Below are positions 32,914 to 42,373 of a stretch of 56,792 bases of DNA, one piece after another; the first letter of the stretch is position 1; the number at the start of each line of letters is the position of its first letter. A program made the position numbers and the translations under genes. Location of the stretch: the NCBI GenBank assembly GCA_017447185.1, contig JAFSOC010000006.1, positions 1-56,792 on the forward strand. The letters are read 5' to 3'. This stretch comes from Clostridia bacterium (GTDB lineage Bacteria > Bacillota > Clostridia > Christensenellales > Aristaeellaceae). The notes under the pieces were generated by a model that was not told where the DNA came from, ran no database searches, and saw nothing but the letters and a program-made list of their open reading frames with translations.

Positions 32914-34326
32914 TCATATTTCCGGAACCTTGAACATGATGATCTCCTGACTGTCATAGATTGTACTGAAGCCTTCTTCGCCGAGGTCGTCGGCAACAAA
33001 GCATGTCGCCATGACCCAAAGCTCGTCACCCATGGAAATGAATTGCGGCTGATCTACAATGGTCGTTCTCTTTTCTCCGGGATTTTCTGGCTCCAGATAA
33101 TCCCGGAGCACCTTAAAGTCTTCAGAATTCAATTTCACATCTGTCATTCCCAGCATCTTTCCGTCCATGTCCAACCAGCGAACAGATCGGGATGCGTCTA
33201 TCTGTAAACCATCCGAACAGAATATTGCGATTTTTCCGTCATACACGAACAGATTTCCTGTGTCCGGCCCGTACTCATCTTTACCCTTCACCCACATAAG
33301 CCGGCCGTCTGCGTCAAACTTTACAAGGAAATGTGACCATTCATATGAGGACCATTCATCCTCTCCGGGACAGCCTTCCCGCAACCATGCCACATATCCG
33401 CCATCGCTGGTTTTCAGCGCATATTCAAGCACCGCTGTATCACTGCCCGGCAATTGCCAGTCCAGCTTTGTTTCCCATAGCGCCTTGTCCAGCGATTCGT
33501 CCAGCTTTTGGATCATCGCATGGCCGTTGAATACATCATCATGGCCGTAAAAAACGCATTCGTCATCGTTCGGGACAATAAAACCGTATCCATCTTTCAT
33601 GATCAGTCCGTCATACCGGGTTATCTCCTTCCCGTTCCAGTCATACAGAAAGGTCTTGCATCGATATTCCTCTGCTTTTTTGCTCGCATCCTCATATGTC
33701 ATCATAAAAGAAGGTGTGATGGTATACAAGATCCCTCGCTTTTTCTTCAGATCAAGCTGTTTTCGGGCCTTTTTACCATCAGGAGAAAAGAACATCGCTG
33801 CTTGTTTCTTCGGATAATCTTCCATGATGACAGCAATCGTTCCATCGGTCAGCACTACAGCATTCTCTGCTGCGGTGAAACCGTCTTTTCTGCTGATGTA
33901 TTCCCAGCTGATCGTCCGGTCTGTGTTCAGGCACATGATCCATGCAGCATCACCGCCGATTTCGTCCCTTCTTGTTCCACCGGTCAGCAGCAGGCGTCCG
34001 TCAGGCAACGTGCACTGATAATTCAGATACTCCACTTTCCCGCAGCTAAGCTCAACCAGTGCTTCCGGTTGATTGGATGCTGAGCAAACCGGACATAGAG
34101 AATACTGGTTCAGTAAAGATTCACTGAATTCAATCTCCGTAAGCGGAAGATACTTTTCATGCACAATCCTGCAGTTTTGATCTGTGTGAAGCATTTCACC
34201 GCCCTGTGGACTGACATAGCAATGCTCTCTCAGTCGGATAATCACATCTTCCGAAATCTCATCTGCAGCGCATACAGCAGTTATACATAACAAAGCAATG
34301 AATAAAATCACTGATATTTTCTTCAT
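32914..34326 (-). CDS. Secreted beta-propeller-like protein of unknown function
   Basis: 470 residues. Signal peptide about 1-20. A short N-terminal module, MLHTDQNCRIVHEKYLPL then LCPVCSA, looks like a small Cys/His metal site. The remainder has repeated strands such as ALVELSCGKVEYLNYQ, VVLTDGTIAVIM and FVYDGKIAIFCSDGLQ, suggesting a propeller-type repeat domain. No enzyme motif is seen. GGGGAGGATTAC precedes the ATG. It is one of several low-GC minus-strand genes here. Confidence 0.68.
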   Translation of the reverse strand: MKKISVILFIALLCITAVCAADEISEDVIIRLREHCYVSPQGGEMLHTDQNCRIVHEKYLPLTEIEFSESLLNQYSLCPVCSASNQPEALVELSCGKVEYLNYQCTLPDGRLLLTGGTRRDEIGGDAAWIMCLNTDRTISWEYISRKDGFTAAENAVVLTDGTIAVIMEDYPKKQAAMFFSPDGKKARKQLDLKKKRGILYTITPSFMMTYEDASKKAEEYRCKTFLYDWNGKEITRYDGLIMKDGYGFIVPNDDECVFYGHDDVFNGHAMIQKLDESLDKALWETKLDWQLPGSDTAVLEYALKTSDGGYVAWLREGCPGEDEWSSYEWSHFLVKFDADGRLMWVKGKDEYGPDTGNLFVYDGKIAIFCSDGLQIDASRSVRWLDMDGKMLGMTDVKLNSEDFKVLRDYLEPENPGEKRTTIVDQPQFISMGDELWVMATCFVADDLGEEGFSTIYDSQEIIMFKVPEI

Positions 34327-34382
34327 GTAATCCTCCCCATTATTTAAGCGACTACACCTAATAGACGATACATTCCTACAAT

Positions 34383-34458
34383 TTATTGCTTTGTTCTTCG
34401 AACATGCCGAAGATATGCAGCAACTCCAAATCCCAGCGCCGCAACAACAATGGTGAGA
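34383..34458 (-). pseudogene. Out-of-frame C-terminal helix of the next gene
   Basis: Right after the stop at 34459, a shifted frame encodes a perfect membrane helix (VVAALGFGVAAYLRHVRR) ending in TAA at 34383-34385. It looks like the lost C-terminus of the MacB-like protein, disconnected by a frameshift near the sequence TTTTCTAAAATG. Confidence 0.5.
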
Positions 34459-35355
34459 TCATTTTAGAAAATGCGCGATGATTTTTCTTAAGCTGGCGTC
34501 CATGATATAGAATTGACCAATCCAGTCTTCGAGGCCGGAATCCGCAAGGTATTCATTCACTTGCTTCAACGCATCATCCCTTCCATTCTCGTCTGTGATC
34601 AACCCGCAGAATTGCTGCAGCAATATAATTCTGCCGATTTCAGAATCTTCGGAAATGGAAGCAAAAGGCATGATGACATACCGGTCGTATGATACTGGTC
34701 TTCTGTCACTGCTGCTGTAAAAAGCACTTCCGCTTTCCGCAAAGCCGATTATTTCAAACGTGAAACGGTCAAAAATGTAATATCCTTCAAACCTGTCGCC
34801 CAAGGAGAAGGATCCTCTATAAGCAGCTCCCATGATTACGGGAATTGTTCCTTTTCCCAGAAAGTCATAATCCTCATCGGTAAACTTGCGGCCTTCTGTA
34901 ATTTGCACAGGAAACAGATTGAAGAAGTTTTCTGTCACCTGCACAGCCTCCGTCGCTACCGCTGGTTCGCCCTCTATTTCATAAGCAGACTCCCCGGCGA
35001 ACTCTGTTCCGTAATTGACCATACATTGATCAGGAATTGTCCGGTTGAGCAATTCCAAAGGATTCGTCGTATATGGTATAAAAGTCAGCTCTTTCGATGA
35101 CCGCATTTTTTCTGAAAACACCAGAAGAGCCTGAAACCGTTGACCGTTATCCTGTCTGTATTCATCATATAATGAATCATCAAGGATTTCAGCCATTCTC
35201 CACGTAAAACTGTATGCCGGAAGATCGTCCAATGTTACCATATTGCCGGATACTGATTCACAGGAAGCGTTGCCGAACATCAGCATAACGCTTATCAGAA
35301 AGATAAGTGGTAATATGTGCCTGTTTTTCCCGTTCTTCAAAAAAAGGTTAAGCAT
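34459..35355 (-). CDS. MacB/FtsX-like extracytoplasmic domain protein, probably frame-disrupted
   Basis: 298 residues from ATG 35355 with GGAGGGC five bases upstream (an ATG at 35400 is weaker). An N-terminal helix (about 13-32) is followed by a MacB-type periplasmic core: VTENFFNLFPVQITEGRKF, IPVIMGAAYRG, FEIIGFAES and YDRYVIMPF. Complete permeases of this kind carry three C-terminal helices; none remain in frame, but one is found in another frame just past the stop. No ATPase gene is adjacent. It is either a degraded permease or a single-helix relative. Confidence 0.6.
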   Translation of the reverse strand: MLNLFLKNGKNRHILPLIFLISVMLMFGNASCESVSGNMVTLDDLPAYSFTWRMAEILDDSLYDEYRQDNGQRFQALLVFSEKMRSSKELTFIPYTTNPLELLNRTIPDQCMVNYGTEFAGESAYEIEGEPAVATEAVQVTENFFNLFPVQITEGRKFTDEDYDFLGKGTIPVIMGAAYRGSFSLGDRFEGYYIFDRFTFEIIGFAESGSAFYSSSDRRPVSYDRYVIMPFASISEDSEIGRIILLQQFCGLITDENGRDDALKQVNEYLADSGLEDWIGQFYIMDASLRKIIAHFLK

Positions 35356-35405
35356 GATGCCCTCCAAACTGTCTGCAGAATCCAATTGCTGATAGTGCAT
35401 TATCT

Positions 35406-35873
35406 TCAGCGGCTGCTGCTTTCGAACAGATAGCAGATCATGTTCAGCGAATCCGGCAGATCTTCATCGATATACCCAGAATCAACAAAGCCATGTTTCT
35501 CATAAAGCCGGATCGCCTCGGTATCCGTTTTCTTCACACAGAGTTCGACATGGTCAAAATGTTTTTCAGTGCGTAGTTCGTCCAGAATCAATTGAAGAGC
35601 CTGAGAACCGTATCCTTTTCTCTGATATTGTTCATCGACCATGAACTGCTGCAGGTCATATCCCAGTGGTTCGTCCGTAAACTCCCTGACAAGTGCTGTT
35701 CCTACGATGATTCCATCCTTTTCAAACGCATAAATCTTCACATTGCAGTCACGATAAACATAGCCTCTGGCCAGAATGCCGATCGCCGGTGCGACAAATC
35801 CCTTTTGTTCTTCCTTCACTGAAAGGGCTGCAACATCCATCCAGTTGTCTTCAGTTACACTGATCAGTCTCAT
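35406..35873 (-). CDS. GNAT-family N-acetyltransferase
   Basis: 155 residues from ATG 35873; GGAGGG (35884-35879 region) is five bases from this ATG and too close to the one at 35876. The acetyl-CoA motif A is QYQRKGYGSQALQLIL and the C-terminal AIRLYEKHGF is intact. The similarity to spermine/spermidine-type acetyltransferases (YDLQQFMVDEQYQ) is suggestive, but the substrate is unknown. Confidence 0.85.
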   Translation of the reverse strand: MRLISVTEDNWMDVAALSVKEEQKGFVAPAIGILARGYVYRDCNVKIYAFEKDGIIVGTALVREFTDEPLGYDLQQFMVDEQYQRKGYGSQALQLILDELRTEKHFDHVELCVKKTDTEAIRLYEKHGFVDSGYIDEDLPDSLNMICYLFESSSR

Positions 35874-35925
35874 CATTGCCCTCCGGAAAAGAGTCTTTTT
35901 GGTCGTGAATTTCAAAAGCCAAATA

Positions 35926-36918
35926 TCACCCATCAATCACAGGGATCACTTTCTGTTCTATGAAATCGACTCTGTCGAATATCCTCGGTTTGAATGTGCC
36001 TGTCATACCCACGGATACATTTGCTTCTTTATCAACGTAAATAATATTGCCGCTGTCACCAATCGCCGCATAAACCTCCCTGTCATCAAAAGGCTTGTAC
36101 CATAAGTATCCGTAGTTCATGAATCCGAATCTTTCACCGAGCTTAAGATGCGGCCTGAGCATGTCATCCATGTATTCTGCGGAGATGACTCTGCTGCCGT
36201 TATGCATACCGTTATTCAGTACAAGCTCTCCAACAACAGCCATATCTCTTGCCGACATACACAATCCCCACCCGGCAGTAACAGTATTTTGAGGATCGGA
36301 ATACCACTCGTATTTTCTCGGATTCTTATTCATGAAGAAATCAAACTGGTCTTCTTTGGAACTGTCGCCGTGCGATATCCGTTTCGGAAGTCCCAGTGGT
36401 TCAAACAGATTCCTGTTCGCAAAATCAATGCATTTCTCTTTGCTTGCCCTCTCAATGATTCCTGCAAGGATCTGGATGCCAAGTGTCGCATACCTGAATT
36501 CACCTGTTATCCCCTTGCGGCCTCCAAGATTATCGAGAATTGCAAGCGTCCAGTCATCTGAAGTACACACCTTTTTCCATGGCTCTGACTTTCCTTTGTA
36601 CGGAGCCGTCATCGTAAGCAGGTGCCGGATCGTCACATCATAGATCGTTTTCTCTCCGCGCTTTACGGAATAGTCCGGGAAAAACGCTATCACTTTCTGA
36701 TCTAAACTCTTGATACAGCCTTTATCCAGAGCGATTCCCGTAAGCAAGCCCATGATCCCTTTGGTCACGGAATTGACGTTCACCGCATCCTTTGTCGTAA
36801 ATCCATGCCAACAGTCATCATAAACAGTTTTGCCGCCTTTGATGACATAGATCTGACAGATGTTGCTTTCATTTCCGGTACTCTCGGAAATGAAACTGTG
36901 CAGCTGTTCTTTATTCAT
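35926..36918 (-). CDS. Serine hydrolase, class C beta-lactamase fold
   Basis: 330 residues from ATG 36918 with GGGGAG about ten bases upstream. The catalytic S-x-x-K is SVTK in VNSVTKGIMGLL, and the tyrosine motif is YAT in FRYATLGIQILAGI. Family segments IRHLLTMTAPY and GWGLCMSARDMAVVGEL are present. No signal peptide is included with this start. Such proteins act as esterases or peptidases. The frame stays open for 80 further codons upstream, encoding hydrophobic sequence; a membrane-anchored longer form cannot be excluded. Confidence 0.82.
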   Translation of the reverse strand: MNKEQLHSFISESTGNESNICQIYVIKGGKTVYDDCWHGFTTKDAVNVNSVTKGIMGLLTGIALDKGCIKSLDQKVIAFFPDYSVKRGEKTIYDVTIRHLLTMTAPYKGKSEPWKKVCTSDDWTLAILDNLGGRKGITGEFRYATLGIQILAGIIERASKEKCIDFANRNLFEPLGLPKRISHGDSSKEDQFDFFMNKNPRKYEWYSDPQNTVTAGWGLCMSARDMAVVGELVLNNGMHNGSRVISAEYMDDMLRPHLKLGERFGFMNYGYLWYKPFDDREVYAAIGDSGNIIYVDKEANVSVGMTGTFKPRIFDRVDFIEQKVIPVIDG

Positions 36919-37359
36919 TGCGAAACTCTCCCCGTTGGTGAATATGGGTTTGCAGAATCTGTTGTTAAATTCGTATAGCTCCTTTGTCAGTAAAAAAAGA
37001 TAAAAGTCGATGGCCGAAGCCACTTCCAGCACAAATGATACCATGAAAACCAGGAAAGCGAAACCATGATAATCGGCGAAAATCCTGTACTGTTTAACGA
37101 TTACAAACAATTTAACGATTACCGAAAACAGCTGAACTTTTTTGATTTCATGAAGCAAAAAACCGGAACACCAGTATTCCGCAAAGTTTCCCTGGAAGCC
37201 TTATTTTATGCGGTTTCCAAGGGGAGTGCATTTTGACGAAAATTAGCTAAATGCCATTGAAGACCGTCCCATTGTTTCGCTTCTTTGCTGTATACAAACC
37301 GCTTCTGGAAGTGATAAGATATTGACATAGGGATTAAGGAATGGGAGGGTTTTGAAAAG
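36919..37359. other. Intergenic stretch with direct repeats
   Basis: No confident gene. It holds two copies of TTTAACGATTAC (37093-37104 and 37111-37122, 18 bp apart) and GACCGTCCCATTG (37262-37274), a fragment with the RAYT-type repeat core. Part of it may encode an N-terminal extension of the hydrolase on the minus strand. Confidence 0.45.
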
Positions 37360-38187
37360 ATGAAGTATATGACATACAGACGAAGAAAGCTCGCAATATG
37401 CATCGTACTTCTTGTCGCAGTCATACTGACTGGCTGCAGCGAAGCTTTCGCGACCGGGAAACCGGCAACTCTGGATGATCTTAACGATCCTTCGGTCACG
37501 ATTGGAGGAATAATCGGCAGCGTGCATGAGCCATTTATTGCACAGGTATTTCCAAGGGCTCGGGAGAAGCAGTTCAACACCTTCAGTGAAATGATCACTG
37601 CCCTTGAAAACGGTGAGATCGACGCTTTCGTCCATGCAAAAGACAATATAGTCTCTGCCATGGAAGAGAACCCGGGGCGTTTACGCATGATAGACGAGCC
37701 TGTGGGGGAAGCGATGGCGGGCATGGCGATTTCTCCGCGCACGAAGTATCCGGAACTGAAATCTCAGTTGAACGCTTTCCTGATGGAAATGAAAGAGTCC
37801 GGCGAACTGGATAAGATGCATCAGCGCTGGATGGTGGACATGCATACGGAAATGCCGGATATCCCGGTTCCGGAAGATCCGGTGGGCATCCTGATTGTGG
37901 GCACATCCGGAGAGCTGGTACCGAATTCATACTACCAGGACGGGAAGCTTGTTGGTCACGATATCGAGTTGACGCTGCGTTTTGCGAATAAGTATAACTA
38001 TACCGTCGAATTCCGCCCGGAGAGTATTGACGAAATGTTGAATGATGCTGAATCCGGACAGGTTGACATGCTTTCAGGCGGAATAGGCGAGACCCCTGAG
38101 CGAGCCAAAAGAGTCATCTTTCCTGACACTCCTCTTTACGGAAACACGATCAACGCAGTTGTCCTTGCGGATGACCCTGCCGAATAA
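37360..38187 (+). CDS. Lipoprotein with rearranged SBP_bac_3 halves
   Basis: 275 residues. Lipobox LTGC (Cys26) after an N-terminal helix. Residues about 36-125 look like the C-terminal lobe of an amino-acid-type substrate-binding protein (TLDDLNDPSVTIGGIIGS, ALENGEIDAFVHA). Next comes the usual closing helix region (LNAFLMEMKESGELDKMHQ). Residues 174-275 then look like the N-terminal lobe (ILIVGTSGELVPNSYYQ, GHDIELTLRFANKYNY). The order is reversed relative to normal, so it is either a circular permutation or a fragment of a tandem two-domain receptor. GGGAGGG lies upstream. Confidence 0.68.
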   Translation: MKYMTYRRRKLAICIVLLVAVILTGCSEAFATGKPATLDDLNDPSVTIGGIIGSVHEPFIAQVFPRAREKQFNTFSEMITALENGEIDAFVHAKDNIVSAMEENPGRLRMIDEPVGEAMAGMAISPRTKYPELKSQLNAFLMEMKESGELDKMHQRWMVDMHTEMPDIPVPEDPVGILIVGTSGELVPNSYYQDGKLVGHDIELTLRFANKYNYTVEFRPESIDEMLNDAESGQVDMLSGGIGETPERAKRVIFPDTPLYGNTINAVVLADDPAE

Positions 38188-38365
38188 TCCCCGGTGAAAC
38201 ATAATTACGACAATCCACAATCAAGTTTCTCGTCAAAATACAATAAAACGGTACCCCGCAGAGTGCCATAGGAAAATACGAAGGTTTTACTACTATGCCT
38301 CTCCGAATGGTACGATTCTTTCCTTTGTGGATGCCTCCTTGTAGTAATCAGTGGCAGTTGCCACA

Positions 38366-40264
38366 TTACTCGCTACAAGGCTGTAATATTTTTGTAAAAT
38401 TATCAACAGGCAGCGGTTTTGAGAATACATATCCCTGGAGATAATCGCAGCCGATTTCCGCCATTGCTTCGGCCATTTCCTGCGTTTCGATGCCCTCGGC
38501 TGTAATGCTGAAGCCCATCTGCCTGAATGCATGAACCAGCGAAGGAAGAAGGGCATCCCTGTCGTGAATATAATCCCATACAATTTTCATATCAAGCTTG
38601 ATATTTGAAAACGCAATCTTTTTTACCTGATGGAGATTGGAAAAACCGGATCCGTAATCATCCAGCGCAAGCTGAAAACCAAACTGCCGGAGGCTTTCGA
38701 TCTGCTTCTCCTGCTCCGAATAATTGATCATTGATTCTTCAGTGATCTCAAGATGAATCTGATTGGCAGACACCCCGTATTCCGTGAGAATCGAAGAAAA
38801 CAGGTCCGGCAGATTGCTGTGCATGCACTGGATCGGGGACAGGTTTACATTAATCCATCGAAGCCCCATCCCAAGGACGTCGTAATCCCTTATGAATGCA
38901 CAAACTTTACGCATCACCTGTTCGCCCAGCAGGTTTATACTTCCGTGTTTTTCAGCTATCGGGATGAACAGGCCGGGCGGAATCAGCTCCCCACGATCAT
39001 TTCTGAGCCGGGCCAGCGCCTCGGCGGCAACAATCTGCTGCGTATGACTGTCCACAATCGGCTGCAGGAATACTTCAACCGTATTGTGCTCAAGCGCCGT
39101 GTCCAGATACCGTTTGATTTCAATCTGCCTGTCAATCTGTCTTAATGTCTCCTCCGACATCAGCGTCTGTTCGATATCCGCGCTATCCCTGGCCTGATCC
39201 AGCGCATAGATCAATGTATTCACAATTCTGTCCGGGGAATCGGTCCGGTCAGCCAGCCTGATCTCCACGCAGGTTGCGCTAAGATTCAGATCAACACTCT
39301 CTGCCTGCCAGGGGGCCTGAAAACGTTCCAGAATCTTCTTGCGGACCTGTTCCCATTCCGTGTCTTCCGCGCCCGCGACACAAAAATTGCCGCCCCGCAG
39401 GTAGAACAAAAGGAGATCCGGAAACTGTTTTTTCAACCAGGCAATAATGAGCCCCAGCCCCTCATCCATCTGGATGCCGCCATACATGCTCCGTTCATCA
39501 TTATAGTTCCGGATCGCGAACCCGAGAATCCGGCCGTCTTTCCGATGCTGAGGATCATCAAGCCAGTCGGTAAACGCTCTGGTGTTGAATGCGGGCCCCC
39601 GGTCGGTGATATACAGATCCGGGTTTTCAAAAGCAAGATAAATGACAAGAATCGCCAGCAGGCAGAATACGTTCATGACCAGATATTGCGGGAACAATAT
39701 CCGCAAAACATTGCCGGCAATCAGGATCGCATGATATGCCATGGCGCTGATCAGCGCGCTTTTCCGGATGCTTTTCCGAAAACGGAATAACAGGTTGATC
39801 CCCAGAAGCAGAAAGGCAAATGAACTCAGGGCCAGGATCACATACAGCGGCCCCCGGTGATATCCCATTGCATCAACGGTATAGACGGCACCGGTCAGGG
39901 GACTGGTGACCACGATGGCTTCGCACACCAGCAAAATAAAATACGAAAGTGCTTTGGGCCATGTAAATCCAACCCTGTTCAGCTTAACCAGTACAGCTGT
40001 AAACCGGAGGAACAGAGAACTCCGGAGTATATACGCCAAAAAGAAGAGAAGGTTCAAAACTGAAACCAGCCATAATGGCAGGGAGTGATAGGCATTGTCC
40101 GCGCATGTCGCGAGAAAATCTGTAACGATTGTTGCGATATCCGAAACAAGCAGGAACAAGAATGCTCTGTTCAGCTGGTTCGGAAGCCGAGGCCGCGCAA
40201 AATAAAAGATCAGCAAAACAGTCAGCACCAACAGGCTGGGAATAACAAAATCCATGTTCCACAT
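38366..40264 (-). CDS. Membrane cyclic-di-GMP phosphodiesterase (degenerate GGDEF-EAL)
   Basis: 632 residues from ATG 40264, seven bases after CAGGAGTG. About seven helices (1-215) with the loop motif YHRGPLYVI form the input domain. A degenerate GGDEF domain (about 230-370, LRGGNFCV in place of the active site) is followed by an EAL domain (about 385-630). Catalytic elements are intact: AEALAR, NVNLSP, LEITEES, LALDDYGSGFSNL, IKLD, TAEGIET and QGYVFSKP. It should hydrolyse cyclic di-GMP and oppose the two cyclases in this window. The same YHRGPLY loop occurs in the phosphatase at 12828. Confidence 0.92.
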   Translation of the reverse strand: MWNMDFVIPSLLVLTVLLIFYFARPRLPNQLNRAFLFLLVSDIATIVTDFLATCADNAYHSLPLWLVSVLNLLFFLAYILRSSLFLRFTAVLVKLNRVGFTWPKALSYFILLVCEAIVVTSPLTGAVYTVDAMGYHRGPLYVILALSSFAFLLLGINLLFRFRKSIRKSALISAMAYHAILIAGNVLRILFPQYLVMNVFCLLAILVIYLAFENPDLYITDRGPAFNTRAFTDWLDDPQHRKDGRILGFAIRNYNDERSMYGGIQMDEGLGLIIAWLKKQFPDLLLFYLRGGNFCVAGAEDTEWEQVRKKILERFQAPWQAESVDLNLSATCVEIRLADRTDSPDRIVNTLIYALDQARDSADIEQTLMSEETLRQIDRQIEIKRYLDTALEHNTVEVFLQPIVDSHTQQIVAAEALARLRNDRGELIPPGLFIPIAEKHGSINLLGEQVMRKVCAFIRDYDVLGMGLRWINVNLSPIQCMHSNLPDLFSSILTEYGVSANQIHLEITEESMINYSEQEKQIESLRQFGFQLALDDYGSGFSNLHQVKKIAFSNIKLDMKIVWDYIHDRDALLPSLVHAFRQMGFSITAEGIETQEMAEAMAEIGCDYLQGYVFSKPLPVDNFTKILQPCSE

Positions 40265-40455
40265 AGCGTTCACTCCTGAAGGAATTAGTGGGATTACCCG
40301 TTAACACTTCAAGGACTCTCTCTGTATTCTACAAATTTTTCGCTTCCTTTGCAACAGAAAGAGAACTTCCCCCAAAGCCTTTATGACGCAGACTGAAGCA
40401 GGCTGAGTCCAGCCATAGATATCCGGACGGCACCCGGGCCTTTGCGGAACAAAAA

Positions 40456-40474
40456 GGGTCGTCCCCAATGGCAC
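40456..40474 (+). repeat. RAYT-type core fragment
   Basis: GGGTCGTCCCCAATGGCAC; shares CGTCCCCAATGGC with 30938-30950. The 264 bases between the EAL start and the GNAT fragment otherwise show no gene. Confidence 0.55.
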
Positions 40475-40528
40475 GATATCCGTTAGCCAGTGCACCCCGG
40501 CCAACCACTTTTCTATTGTAAGACTTAA

Positions 40529-40804
40529 TCACTTTTTCAGGTCTTTTACCATCAGGTATTCTGTGACTCCGGGACGATACAGGTTTGAAATTTCCCCAAC
40601 TTGCTGATAGCCGTTTCTTTCATAGAACCGCTTTGCGGCCGGATTATAATCCGCGACAACAAGGAAAAGCTTATCTGCCATTTCATACGCGATATTTTCG
40701 GAATAATTCAACAGAGCCTTGCCGATCCCCCTGTTTCTGTATTCTTCCTTCACGGCGATGATATGCAAGTATCCTTGATGAACATTCCTTTCAGGCCTCC
40801 TCAC
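40529..40804 (-). pseudogene. 5'-truncated GNAT acetyltransferase
   Basis: 91 residues from GTG 40804. Only the C-terminal half of a GNAT fold is present: HIIAVKEEYRNRGIGKALL (motif A), then AAKRFYERNGYQQVGEI. The first three strands and helices are missing. The GTG overlaps the stop of the preceding gene (GTGA), so the remnant may still be translated by coupling. Confidence 0.7.
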
Positions 40805-41169
40805 TTGTCCCGGTTGGTTGATCGGTAATACATGATCTCACAGTCACCGCTGTCGGTAAAGCGCTCGATCTCATATTCCAATCTGCCTTCCTGATAAATC
40901 TTTTCATATATCTTTCCAAGCTCCGCTGTCCGTCCCCGAACTGTAACCCAGCCCATATCCGGCAGAGTTACGGTCCGGTCCGCTCCGTCAATCTCTTCGT
41001 CAATCAGGCCAATAACATACTCAATGGACCGTGCCTTCCAGCCATAACCAAGCCCCTGTAGGTTCACTCGGCCATACTTAGCCGCAAGCTCATCCCAGAA
41101 TGCCCCAATCGTTTCGTATTGCTGATCGTTTTCCGTGGAGAAAGTCCTGCCGATCCCCCTAAACAGCAT
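40801..41169 (-). CDS. GyrI-like small-molecule-binding protein
   Basis: 122 residues from ATG 41169 with AAAGGAAA upstream. The pattern IGAFWDELAAKYG, IEYVIGLIDEE, ADRTVTLPDMGWVTV and CEIMYYRS fits the GyrI-like/AraC effector-binding fold. It is a little short at the N-terminus compared with full proteins (usually about 150 residues). It binds hydrophobic ligands in the family; here the partner is unknown. Confidence 0.65.
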   Translation of the reverse strand: MLFRGIGRTFSTENDQQYETIGAFWDELAAKYGRVNLQGLGYGWKARSIEYVIGLIDEEIDGADRTVTLPDMGWVTVRGRTAELGKIYEKIYQEGRLEYEIERFTDSGDCEIMYYRSTNRDK

Positions 41170-41245
41170 TGCTATTTCCTTTCTGGTGTATCACCCGTTC
41201 GATAGCCATATCATTCTCAACCGATCCGCACGCCCGGATCCGTTT

Positions 41246-42373
41246 TCAGACCGGCCGTTTTACCTTTGCGAGCAGGGTGTTTGTTTCTTCACGGATCTCT
41301 CCGGCAATCCTGAGGCACTTTGTTCTGGCCAGACCGGCCGCTTTTCCGACCGCCAGCAGGTCATTCTCCCCGGGATCCTTTCCGTTTCCGTTCACTGTCG
41401 TTGTATGTTCGCCCCATGCAGTATCGCTCCAGGTCAGGTCGTATGCCGGGGAAAGACTCCAGCGATCTGTCCGGTCATCATACAGAAAAGAAAAGTTTTT
41501 GCTGTGATCATCCCGGTTATGCGCATACACATTAAAGCACATCCTGCGGAACAACTGTTCCGCAGCTTCTTTTTCTCCCGGGCAGAGAATCTTTGTCAGT
41601 TTCATCAGCGTATGGTAATCCATGCCGGGAACCTGCCAGTCAAGTTCCAGCAACGCTGCAACCGTCAGCATATGGCGCCGCAGGAAGGTTCCGTCCTCCG
41701 TTTTCTCCCGGTCAAAGCGCCTGACCGCGAAATAACCCGCGCATTTTTTTGAGGGAAGCAGTTTTGTTTCCGGCACATCGATCCCGCATCGGCCGGCACA
41801 TTCCATATATTCTTTTTCCATCAGGCCGACATCTTCCCGATCCCCTGTTACCGGGAATTTGATAATCCATTCTTCCGTCATGACCTTCGGCCGCGCACCG
41901 CCGCTGGAACCTGCCAGGGTGAACATCCGATCCGGATCTCCCCCTTCTTCGCGGTTCAGGATCGCCCGGCATTCAGCCGCAAGTTCATCCAGATCCCCTG
42001 TTTCCGATTCCCATTGGTAATTCTCGGCAGGCCGATAGCACAAGGCCCCCATACCGGACTCCCCGATAACCGCCAGGCGGTCCAGCTGGCTGTACGTGGA
42101 TGGATTCTTCCCATGCTTCTCCAGCATCCGATCCATCAGCAGCCTGCCCCATGAATCAGGAAGGCTGTCGCCGAAAACACCCCACAGACCGCCAAAGTTC
42201 ATTCCGGCAGGAATAAACGGACCGGGCTTCAGCGGCAATGAAAAGGGACTGATCGGAAATCCTTCCTCCAGCCAGGAAGGCAGATAGGCAAAACCGATCC
42301 GATGCCCGTTCGCTTCAGCCAGTTCACCCACATCCCTCCCGTGGTATGAAACTGTCAGTTTATTTCCGTTCAC
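41246..42373 (-). CDS. hipA: HipA-family serine/threonine kinase toxin
   Basis: 375 residues from GTG 42373; GGAGGAA lies eight bases upstream inside the end of hipB, and the genes overlap by 14 bases. HipA landmarks: GESGMGALCYRP, the P-loop region LAGSSGGARPKVM, the lysine strand EWIIKFP, the catalytic loop AHNRDDHSKNFSFLYDD and the metal-binding SPAYDL. In E. coli HipA phosphorylates glutamyl-tRNA synthetase and induces persistence. All catalytic residues appear intact, so the module may be active. Confidence 0.88.
   Translation of the reverse strand: MNGNKLTVSYHGRDVGELAEANGHRIGFAYLPSWLEEGFPISPFSLPLKPGPFIPAGMNFGGLWGVFGDSLPDSWGRLLMDRMLEKHGKNPSTYSQLDRLAVIGESGMGALCYRPAENYQWESETGDLDELAAECRAILNREEGGDPDRMFTLAGSSGGARPKVMTEEWIIKFPVTGDREDVGLMEKEYMECAGRCGIDVPETKLLPSKKCAGYFAVRRFDREKTEDGTFLRRHMLTVAALLELDWQVPGMDYHTLMKLTKILCPGEKEAAEQLFRRMCFNVYAHNRDDHSKNFSFLYDDRTDRWSLSPAYDLTWSDTAWGEHTTTVNGNGKDPGENDLLAVGKAAGLARTKCLRIAGEIREETNTLLAKVKRPV

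Noticed and set aside
38290-38583. Shifted frame ending STKERIVPFGEA after the EAL gene
   Set aside because: Mostly antisense or out-of-frame to the EAL domain; no start context.
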